Below, piece by piece: positions 1 through 5,189 of a stretch of DNA of 11,061 nt. Both the position numbers and the translations under genes were made by a program. Numbering within the stretch: the stretch's first letter is position 1; the number at the start of each line of letters is the position of its first letter. Under the pieces are notes generated by a model. The model was not told the origin of the DNA and made no database searches. It saw nothing but the letters and a program-made list of their open reading frames with translations. The DNA is from Collinsella sp. (GTDB taxonomy: Bacteria; Actinomycetota; Coriobacteriia; Coriobacteriales; Coriobacteriaceae): positions 1 through 11,061 of the forward strand of contig WGSQ01000054.1 in assembly GCA_014871605.1 (NCBI GenBank), in the 5' to 3' direction.

Positions 1-48
1 GGCTCAGGCTCAGGCACGGGCTCGGGCTCGGGCGCAGGCGCCGGCGCC
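1..48. repeat. Imperfect hexanucleotide repeat encoding Pro-Glu/Ala-Pro tail
   Basis: The plus strand shows repeated units of GGCTCA, GGCTCG and GGCGCA/GGCGCC types. In the minus-strand reading frame these encode alternating Glu-Pro, with one Val-Pro, and then Ala-Pro. The array continues past the left edge, so its length cannot be judged. Such repeats can vary in copy number between strains. Confidence 0.6.
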
Positions 49-1184
49 GCAGCGGAATCGGATACGGGCGCTGCGTCGGCGCTAAAACCAGCCGGAGCAG
101 ACTTCTTCTCAAACGGCAGCACAAAAGTCAGGACGTCGTCCTTGTCCTCGTCGGCCCACTCGCTTGCGTAGCGCGCAACCCAATAGCCAACGGCACGGTG
201 CTTGAGCATCTTGCCAAAGACCGTGAGGAATACCGTGACAAACGCCGTCAGCACCAAGAACAATACGAGCGTGATGCCACCGCCGGTAACAAGCGCCTCA
301 ATAGCCGTAGGACGGTAGTAGTAGCTATACATACCGACAGAGGCAATGGTGCCAAAGACGAACGTCAGGATCCAGGTGACAACGTTGGCGACCAGGCCCG
401 TCAAAAACTCGGGAAGGAACGAAGCGCAGAACAGTTTGGTCTTGTTGTGCTTAAAGGCCGCCCAGACCTTATCGAGCGAAAACGCGCTCTCGACACGACC
501 GGTCACCGCAAAGTGCATCACGGCAATGTCGGCGAACATCTTAAAGAAGACCCCCAAGACCGCCGTGGCAATCATAGCCAGGACAAGCAGGCCAAGCGAG
601 CCGAACAGCGCTGCCTCGAGTGCATAAGAGCCGTAATACGAATACGAGCCCGCGGCGCCAATTACCACGCTCTCCACCAGCGAAAGCACTACACCGATAA
701 CGGGAATGGCAGCGATAACCTCGAGCACGACCGAGATAACGCTCGAAAAGACTCCGAGGCCAAACGACGTGGAACGCATGAGTGGACGATCCATACCGTC
801 ATCAACCTTGAGCGACAGATCGCGACCCCACTCAATACCAAAGCCGGAACCACACACGCTCGCAATGCAAGCTGCCAAAAAGCCGATGGCAGCCGCGATA
901 CCGCCGATAACGGGAATGAACAGCACGAGCACCGACACAACACAAATCAGCGCCGGCAAAAAGGCGATCTGGCACACGCGCTGCAGCACGCCCGGCGTCT
1001 TGGTCATGTCCTCAAACGCCTGAGCCACACAGCCCTTGGACGCATTCGCCACGGGCGGTTGCGGAACAAACTGCTGGGGCTGACCCTGAGGGGCAGAGGC
1101 TGCGGCACCGGCATTGGGGGCACCACACGCACCACAGAACTTATCGTTGTCGCCCATGGGGGCACCACACTGCGAACAGAACAT
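1..1184 (-). CDS. Zinc-ribbon multi-pass membrane protein, DUF4013-like (partial, C-terminus off left edge)
   Basis: A membrane protein of unknown function; about 394 codons are visible and no stop is reached before the left edge. Residues 1-22 form a zinc ribbon with two CxxC pairs (C3/C6 and C17/C20). A Gln/Pro/Ala-rich linker follows, then about five or six hydrophobic segments between roughly residues 60 and 330. A stretch around FADIAVMHFAVTGR resembles the DUF4013 membrane family. The C-terminal tail is polar and ends in Ala-Pro and Glu-Pro repeats that continue out of the window. I chose the ATG at 1184 over the in-frame ATG at 1193. A GAAGGG ribosome site lies about nine bases before 1184 but directly abuts 1193. 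Zinc-ribbon plus multi-pass proteins of this kind are common in Gram-positive genomes, mostly without assigned function. The family placement is from memory and uncertain. Confidence 0.85.
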   Translation of the reverse strand, partial: MFCSQCGAPMGDNDKFCGACGAPNAGAAASAPQGQPQQFVPQPPVANASKGCVAQAFEDMTKTPGVLQRVCQIAFLPALICVVSVLVLFIPVIGGIAAAIGFLAACIASVCGSGFGIEWGRDLSLKVDDGMDRPLMRSTSFGLGVFSSVISVVLEVIAAIPVIGVVLSLVESVVIGAAGSYSYYGSYALEAALFGSLGLLVLAMIATAVLGVFFKMFADIAVMHFAVTGRVESAFSLDKVWAAFKHNKTKLFCASFLPEFLTGLVANVVTWILTFVFGTIASVGMYSYYYRPTAIEALVTGGGITLVLFLVLTAFVTVFLTVFGKMLKHRAVGYWVARYASEWADEDKDDVLTFVLPFEKKSAPAGFSADAAPVSDSAAAPAPAPEPEPVPEPE

Positions 1185-1245
1185 CGAGATCATCCCTTCG
1201 TATCTTGAGCGAATCATCTGGATCGCAAACGATGTCTTTGGCATC

Positions 1246-1251
1246 ATTATC
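1246..1251 (-). promoter_or_regulatory. Possible -10 element for the zinc-ribbon gene; rest of 1185-1334 otherwise plain
   Basis: GATAAT on the minus strand lies about 60 bases before the start at 1184. I see no convincing -35 at 16-18 bases. The 150-base gap also holds a small perfect inverted repeat, CGCATT/AATGCG at 1283-1288 and 1292-1297 with a 3-base loop. It has no T-run, so I do not call it a terminator of the YitT gene. Confidence 0.25.
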
Positions 1252-1334
1252 ACCCAATGTGGGGACAAATACTCCAACATGACGCATTTGCAATGCGCAG
1301 GGCGCTATTCGATTGTTTGATAAGCTCGACCGCG

Positions 1335-2357
1335 TTAGTTCGTTCCGCGGAAACCCTTGCCGACGATCTCGGAGCTGTCGACGATCGTGATAAAGGCACC
1401 CGGATCGATCTCGCGAGCGTAGCGACGCAGCTGCACGGCCTCGCGACGACTCAGCACGCTCATGATCACCGTCACGCACTTGCCCGAGAAGGCGCCGTAG
1501 CCGCGGCTGATAGTCGCCGTGCGGTTGAGATGTTTGACGATAAACTCCTCGACCTTAAGGGGCTCGGAGCAAATGACCGTGCAGACTTTGCGCAGGTGAA
1601 TGCTCTCGATGGCCTTGTCGACCACGAGCGTCTTGGCAAACAGGCCAAGCACGCAATACAGACCGACGCGCGGGCCGTACAAGAAGGCCGCGATGGTCAC
1701 AATGCCGATATCGACCAACAGCAGGGCGCGGCCAATCTCGAGCGTCGTGCGACGTTTGAGGATCATGGCGAGAATGTCCGTGCCGCCCGTCGAGGCACCA
1801 ATATCAAAGACGATAGCGCTGCCGAGCGCCGGCAGAATCACGGCAAAGCACAGGTCGAGCCACATATCGCCCGTCATCGAGACATCGGTCGGAATAAAGA
1901 GCTCAAACAGCGAAACATAGGCGGACAGCGCAAACGAGGCAAAGACACTCCACAGGATTGCCTTGCGCTCCAAGAAGATAAAGCCCAAAACGACCAGGAC
2001 CGCATTGATAATCCACATAAAAACGCCGACAGGCAGGGTCGGGAACAGCGTGGACAGAATGACCGACACGCCCGAGGTGCCGCCAAAAGCAAAGTGATTA
2101 GGGGTTTTAAACGCGACGATGGCAAAGGCCGTGAGGATCAGGCCCAAATTGAGCTCGGCAAAAAAGCGCGGAAAGCCCGGCTCCTGGCTGCGCTTGCGAC
2201 CAGCGCGCTCGCCCCGCTCGATAACATCGCGATCGACCACGCGCTCCATCGGCACTACGGGAGGACGATGCACCTCCTCGGCAGCACGCGACGCCGCCTC
2301 TGCCGCGGCGGCCTCAATTGCCCATGCCTTGCTTTCTGTTTCGTGCTCGTCGGCCAT
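1335..2357 (-). CDS. YitT family membrane protein (YitT_membrane + DUF2179)
   Basis: A 340-residue inner-membrane protein of the YitT family; members are widespread in Gram-positives and their substrates are mostly unknown. Residues 1-65 form a charged Ala/Glu/Arg-rich cytoplasmic extension. The membrane domain spans roughly residues 68-250, with five or so hydrophobic segments and the family motif GASTGGTD just after a helix near residue 185. Residues about 258-338 form the soluble C-terminal DUF2179 domain, seen in the run from KVCTVICSE to the end. The ATG at 2357 has GAGGGG eight bases upstream. The gene stands alone, with 150- and 206-base gaps on either side. The N-terminal extension makes it longer than the usual 280-300 residues. 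The family call is strong; the transported substrate, if any, is unknown. Confidence 0.92.
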   Translation of the reverse strand: MADEHETESKAWAIEAAAAEAASRAAEEVHRPPVVPMERVVDRDVIERGERAGRKRSQEPGFPRFFAELNLGLILTAFAIVAFKTPNHFAFGGTSGVSVILSTLFPTLPVGVFMWIINAVLVVLGFIFLERKAILWSVFASFALSAYVSLFELFIPTDVSMTGDMWLDLCFAVILPALGSAIVFDIGASTGGTDILAMILKRRTTLEIGRALLLVDIGIVTIAAFLYGPRVGLYCVLGLFAKTLVVDKAIESIHLRKVCTVICSEPLKVEEFIVKHLNRTATISRGYGAFSGKCVTVIMSVLSRREAVQLRRYAREIDPGAFITIVDSSEIVGKGFRGTN

Positions 2358-2397
2358 TACGGCAACCCCTCGTTAACAATTTGGAAACAATGCGCCC

Positions 2398-2428
2398 ATT
2401 AGAGTAACGCGGAACGTGGGGATTGCAA
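2398..2428 (-). promoter_or_regulatory. Candidate promoter for the YitT gene
   Basis: On the minus strand TTGCAA (2423-2428) and TCTAAT (2398-2403, one mismatch to TATAAT) are 19 bases apart and about 40 bases before the start. The spacing is longer than ideal, so this is a weak call. Between it and the upstream terminator at 2472-2511 I see nothing else. Confidence 0.3.
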
Positions 2429-2471
2429 CCCCTAGTTAGACGAGCGGTATGACTACATCGGGAGCGTACAA

Positions 2472-2511
2472 AAACGGCCGGCCACGCTTTTGCTTGCGCG
2501 GTCGGCCGTTT
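2472..2511 (-). terminator. Rho-independent terminator of the amaP-DUF2273-asp23 operon
   Basis: A 12-base stem, AAACGGCCGGCC (2472-2483) against GGTCGGCCGTTT (2500-2511), has a single G-T wobble position and a 16-base loop. On the minus strand the stem is followed by GTTTTTG, a short T-run. It lies about 50 bases beyond the asp23 stop codon, in the right orientation to end that operon and shield the YitT promoter. Confidence 0.75.
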
Positions 2512-2550
2512 AACGTTTTCGCAGATAAAACCTGCCAAAACAAACCTGTC
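2511..2550 (-). repeat. 40-base dispersed repeat block, copy 1
   Basis: Read on the minus strand, this block matches 7410-7449 on the plus strand at 37 of 40 positions; the mismatches are at block positions 10, 30 and 32. It runs from the GACAGG motif through TTTTGGCAGGTTTTATCTG to AACGTTA. Its first part is the loop and right arm of the hairpin at 2529-2565. This is a direct by-eye alignment. Confidence 0.8.
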
Positions 2551-2565
2551 CCCTTTTGAAAGGTT
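2529..2565 (-). repeat. GGGGACAGG-loop hairpin A, abutting the asp23 stop
   Basis: Arms AACCTGCCAAAA (2529-2540) and TTTTGAAAGGTT (2554-2565) pair at 10 of 12 positions around a 13-base loop. On the minus strand the loop contains GGGGACAGG. The outer arm reaches into the asp23 stop codon (TAA at 2566-2564). It is one of four hairpins in the window sharing this loop motif. It may also help define the mRNA 3' end, ahead of the stronger terminator at 2472-2511. Confidence 0.7.
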
Positions 2566-3085
2566 ATTCGTGCTGGCTGGTACGGTGCTCGTACTCCTCG
2601 GGAGTGATGACATCCTCGATGCGCAGGTTGACGCCCGCCACCTCAAGGCCGGTCATCGCGGCAAGGCGCTCGGTGACACGTGCCTTGACATCGTCGAAAA
2701 TCGCGGGCGCATAGGCGCCGTACTCGATGATGACAGAGATGTTGACGACCACGCGATTGTCATCGGTGACCTCGACCGTCACGCCCTTGGTCAGATTCTC
2801 GGCACCAAACTGCTCCTGCACAAAGTGCATGAGGTTACCCTTCATGCCAAGGACGTGCGGAACCTCGCGAGTGGCCATGGCAACGATCTTCTCAATCACG
2901 CCGTTGGAATAGGTCAGCGAGTCCTCGGACTCATCCGCTTCCTCGTCGTCCTCGTCCGCATCGTCGGCGGGTTCGGCCTCGGCGAGCGCCTCGTCCTCGA
3001 GCGTTACGTCCTCGGCCTCGGCGGCGACGGTCTCGTCGGCCTCGAGCTCGGTATCGGCTACATCGACCTTCGTATTAAAAGCCAT
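2564..3085 (-). CDS. asp23: Asp23/Gls24 family envelope stress protein with acidic N-terminus
   Basis: Asp23/Gls24 proteins (DUF322) are abundant cytoplasmic proteins held at the membrane by AmaP and linked in staphylococci and enterococci to cell-wall and alkaline stress. This copy has 173 residues. The family domain starts near residue 57 (LTYSNGVIEKIVAMATREVPHV) and includes the conserved internal stretch from GVTVEV through VVVNISVIIEYG. Residues 8-56 form a low-complexity Asp/Glu/Ala segment, with no Lys or Arg from residue 7 to 65. The ATG at 3085 is preceded by AAGGAGG at four bases, one of the best ribosome sites in the window. It is the last gene of the amaP-DUF2273-asp23 operon, 44 bases after the previous gene. 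The symbol follows the family; I cannot prove orthology to staphylococcal asp23. Confidence 0.9.
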   Translation of the reverse strand: MAFNTKVDVADTELEADETVAAEAEDVTLEDEALAEAEPADDADEDDEEADESEDSLTYSNGVIEKIVAMATREVPHVLGMKGNLMHFVQEQFGAENLTKGVTVEVTDDNRVVVNISVIIEYGAYAPAIFDDVKARVTERLAAMTGLEVAGVNLRIEDVITPEEYEHRTSQHE

Positions 3086-3129
3086 GGTTCCTCCTTATGC
3101 CTGCCGCGGATGCGACAGTCGAATACATA

Positions 3130-3507
3130 TTAGCGGCCGCTAAACAGACGGCCGAAGAAGTTGACGATCCCGTTCTCGCCGTCGCGAATTTGGCCGATCA
3201 CAGCGCCGATCAGCACGAAGAATGCAATGACGAGCGTGTCCCACAGGCCCAACGTGAGCACCAACACGGCGAGGATAAAGCCGGCGACGGCGCCGAGCGT
3301 GGTGTTGGGATGGCGCACAGCATAGCTCCAGATGGCAGCGCCCGTACCCTTGATGAGACCCATAGCCTCGTCAAAATCCGCGGCTGCCGCGTCTTGCAAC
3401 TCGGTTGCCTCCGCTTTGGAATCAACAGGTTCGCTCGCCGGCGTGGCGGTCTGGTCAATCGTCAGGCGCGGCGTACGAGCGGTCTTATCTTGATTGGTAT
3501 CACTCAC
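3130..3507 (-). CDS. DUF2273 small membrane protein of the Asp23 cassette
   Basis: A 125-residue protein with a polar N-terminal half (residues 1-65) and two close transmembrane segments at about 72-88 and 90-106. It ends in a short basic/Gly tail with FFGRLFSGR. This layout, with the Asp23-operon context, fits the DUF2273 family of small integral membrane proteins that accompany amaP and asp23. Its precise role is unknown. I place the start at the GTG at 3507: GGAGG lies six bases upstream, inside amaP. The longer open frame up to 3720 would run through amaP in another frame and has no membrane-protein character. It overlaps the amaP stop by 8 bases, suggesting translational coupling. Confidence 0.85.
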   Translation of the reverse strand: MSDTNQDKTARTPRLTIDQTATPASEPVDSKAEATELQDAAAADFDEAMGLIKGTGAAIWSYAVRHPNTTLGAVAGFILAVLVLTLGLWDTLVIAFFVLIGAVIGQIRDGENGIVNFFGRLFSGR

Positions 3508-4045
3508 CGGAAACCTCCACGGTCTGGACGGTAGTCTTGGACGGCAAAAAACGGACGCGCGTAGTCGTACCAGGCGCGCCGAGCATGGTATCGCAGGCTT
3601 CTTCGATGCGCTGCTGCATCGCGGTAGCCAGAGATGCCACGTCCTTATCGTCAAGCGCGATAGCCTCGACCTTAAAACGGACGTGCGAATCGTCGGGGCC
3701 TTGGACGCGGGCCTCGACATGCTCGACCATCACGCGGTCGTCGCGCTCGGCAGCAACCCTGGCGCACGAAGAAAGCGCCGCAAGGGTAACCTCGATATTG
3801 CGCTCCCCCGCCGGATGCACGCAGGACGGCTCGCGACGGGCGAACATCAGGCGGAAAAAGCTCAGCAGTACGCCAAACGCCACGACGCCGGCGCACGCCG
3901 TCACGACGATGCGCGGCATGGGGTCGCGCATCAGCAGCATAAAGCGATACGTATACGGCCCCCAAAACTGGCAGACAAGCGTACCCAGCGCCACGATGGT
4001 GGCGGCAAGATACACGATCGCTAGGGCTCGTTTGAGTACGCGCAC
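3500..4045 (-). CDS. amaP: AmaP-like alkaline shock membrane anchor protein
   Basis: AmaP anchors Asp23 to the cytoplasmic membrane. This protein has 181 residues, with two hydrophobic helices at about 7-26 and 45-66, then a short basic stretch (FARRE). The soluble C-terminal region of about 110 residues has an Asp23-like alternating beta/alpha pattern (NIEVTLAALSSCARVAAERD, then HVRFKVEAIALDD). Two N-terminal helices followed by an Asp23-like domain is the AmaP layout. The start is a GTG at 4045, supported by GAAGGGAG six bases upstream. It is the first gene of the operon, followed directly by the DUF2273 gene (8-base overlap) and asp23. Sequence similarity to characterised AmaP is weak by eye, so the call rests on topology plus gene order. 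Confidence 0.8.
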   Translation of the reverse strand: MRVLKRALAIVYLAATIVALGTLVCQFWGPYTYRFMLLMRDPMPRIVVTACAGVVAFGVLLSFFRLMFARREPSCVHPAGERNIEVTLAALSSCARVAAERDDRVMVEHVEARVQGPDDSHVRFKVEAIALDDKDVASLATAMQQRIEEACDTMLGAPGTTTRVRFLPSKTTVQTVEVSGE

Positions 4046-4095
4046 GCGGCGCTCCCTTCAAATCTCGGCTCTCAAAATGCAAAACGGTTCGCATC

Positions 4096-4101
4096 ATTAT
4101 A
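4096..4101 (-). promoter_or_regulatory. TATAAT -10 candidate for the amaP operon
   Basis: A perfect TATAAT on the minus strand lies about 50 bases before the amaP GTG. It sits inside the T-tract of the yebC terminator (TTTTATAAT), so any -35 would be within the terminator stem. I see no good TTGACA match there at 16-18 bases. The position and the need for an operon promoter make it plausible, but the weak -35 keeps confidence low. Confidence 0.4.
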
Positions 4102-4104
4102 AAA

Positions 4105-4142
4105 GAGCCGGGTCCGGTGCTCTACGCACGCGGATCCGGCTC
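4105..4142 (-). terminator. Rho-independent terminator of yebC
   Basis: Arms GAGCCGGGTCCG (4105-4116) and CGGATCCGGCTC (4131-4142) pair over 12 positions with one wobble/mismatch. An inner GTGC/GCAC pair closes the loop. Read on the minus strand, the stem is followed by TTTTAT. It lies about 70 bases after the yebC stop. A smaller hairpin, GCACGG/CCGTGC with a 6-base loop (4189-4206), follows the stop directly. Confidence 0.75.
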
Positions 4143-4211
4143 ATCTATTCCACGAGGCTTGCATGCTCGCTTCATTATGCCCAGATATGCACGGCTTAAC
4201 CCGTGCGGGCG

Positions 4212-5018
4212 CTACTCCTCCTCGAGGGCAGCGATGACCTCGTCGGTCATGTCCATGGTGCTGTAAACATCCTGGACGTCGTCGAGCTCCTCAAGACGGT
4301 CGATGAGGCGCTGGACCTTCTTGGCGTCGGCACCGGAGACCTCGGTCGGGGTGGTCGGAACCATGGTGGTCTCGGAACCCTTGACCTGGATGCCCTGCTC
4401 CTCGAGCGCCTTGGAGACAGCCATGACGTCGTTAGCGGCGGTCCAGACAATCCACTCCTCGCCGGCGTCCTCGTAGTCGTCGCCACCAGCCTCGGCAATG
4501 GCCATCATGAACTCTTCCTCGTCACCGGCAGCGCCGTTGGCGATCATGGTCTCCTTCTTGGCGGTCTCGTCCAAGACCTCCTTGGCGACGACGATCTGGC
4601 CCTTGCGCTCAAACTGGAAGGCGACGGAGCCGGAGGTGCCCAGGTTGCCACCAGCGTGGGAGAAGGCGGAACGGACATCGGCAGCGGTGCGGTTGCGATT
4701 GTCGGTCAGGCAGTCGACGTAGACGGCGACACCGGCGGGACCGTAGCCCTCGTACACGATGTTCTCGTAGACGGCGGCGTCGGCACCCGAACCAAAGGCC
4801 TTGTCGATAGCGGACTTGATCTTGTCCTTAGGCATAGACTGAGCCTTGGCCTTAGCGACGGCAGCGGCGAGGCTGGCGTTGTTCTCGGGCAGCGGGTCGC
4901 CGCCGAGACGAGCGGCAACGGTGATGTTGCGGCTGAGCTTGGAGAAGAGGGCGGAACGCTTGGCGTCCTGCGCGCCCTTACGATGCTTGGTTGTGGCCCA
5001 CTTAGAGTGTCCGGACAT
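4212..5018 (-). CDS. yebC: YebC/PmpR/TACO1 family protein
   Basis: The YebC family was long annotated as transcriptional regulators. More recent work on YebC and mitochondrial TACO1 points to a role in translation, easing ribosome stalling at difficult peptide stretches such as proline runs. This 268-residue copy has the hallmark N-terminus MSGHSKWATTKHRKGAQDAKR. The conserved motifs VYEGYGPAGVAVYVDCLTDN and RTAADVRSAFSHAGGNLG follow near residues 88-126. A C-terminal acidic domain ends in MTDEVIAALEEE. An acidic stretch at about residues 165-188 makes it slightly longer than the usual 240-250. The ATG at 5018 has TAGGAGA six bases upstream. It stands alone, with its own terminator. The 171-base upstream gap is AT-rich near 5070-5095 and probably holds its promoter, but no clear -35/-10 pair stands out. 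Confidence 0.95.
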   Translation of the reverse strand: MSGHSKWATTKHRKGAQDAKRSALFSKLSRNITVAARLGGDPLPENNASLAAAVAKAKAQSMPKDKIKSAIDKAFGSGADAAVYENIVYEGYGPAGVAVYVDCLTDNRNRTAADVRSAFSHAGGNLGTSGSVAFQFERKGQIVVAKEVLDETAKKETMIANGAAGDEEEFMMAIAEAGGDDYEDAGEEWIVWTAANDVMAVSKALEEQGIQVKGSETTMVPTTPTEVSGADAKKVQRLIDRLEELDDVQDVYSTMDMTDEVIAALEEE

Positions 5019-5128
5019 ACGTGTCTCCTATCGGTTTCGACCTAAAGCCCAGCGCGAACGCTCGGGCAATATAAACAAACGTCGTTATGATATACCTACC
5101 GGCCTGCAAGATAAACCCCAAAATGAAG

Positions 5129-5143
5129 GCGTCGTGATGACGC
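5129..5143 (-). terminator. Weak hairpin downstream of the DUF6020 gene
   Basis: A 5-base stem, GCGTC (5129-5133) with GACGC (5139-5143), has a 5-base loop. On the minus strand it is followed by CTTCATTTTGG. It lies just beyond hairpin B, about 50 bases after the stop of the DUF6020 gene. The stem is short, so this is a low-confidence terminator. Confidence 0.3.
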
Positions 5144-5149
5144 GAGCCC

Positions 5150-5182
5150 TTGGTGCAAAGTAACCTGTCCCCCTTGCACCAA
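5150..5182 (-). repeat. GGGGACAGG-loop hairpin B, 3' of the DUF6020 gene
   Basis: A perfect 9-base inverted repeat, TTGGTGCAA (5150-5158) and TTGCACCAA (5174-5182), has a 15-base loop. On the minus strand the loop contains GGGGGACAGG. It begins 7 bases after the TAA stop at 5192-5190, and the intervening bases start CCAAAG. The stem differs from those of the other copies although the loop motif is the same. It could act as a 3'-end-stabilising or terminator-like hairpin, but there is no T-run directly after it. Confidence 0.75.
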
Positions 5183-5189
5183 TCTTTGG

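Noticed and set aside
198..1208. Long plus-strand open frame opposite the zinc-ribbon gene
   Set aside because: It is antisense to a protein with two CxxC pairs and clear membrane segments. Its own product is Arg/His/Gln-rich with no recognisable domain, typical of the complement of a GC-rich gene.
1257..2402. 381-residue plus-strand open frame opposite the YitT gene
   Set aside because: The minus-strand product matches the YitT family throughout with a good ribosome site. The plus product is highly charged and low in complexity.
3508..3720. Upstream extension of the DUF2273 gene
   Set aside because: It would overlap amaP almost entirely in a different frame and gives an Arg/Ser-rich sequence. 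The GTG at 3507 has a GGAGG site.
4203..5045. 280-residue plus-strand open frame opposite yebC
   Set aside because: The minus strand encodes an unmistakable YebC protein. The plus frame is Leu/Gly/Val/Asp-rich and mirrors it.
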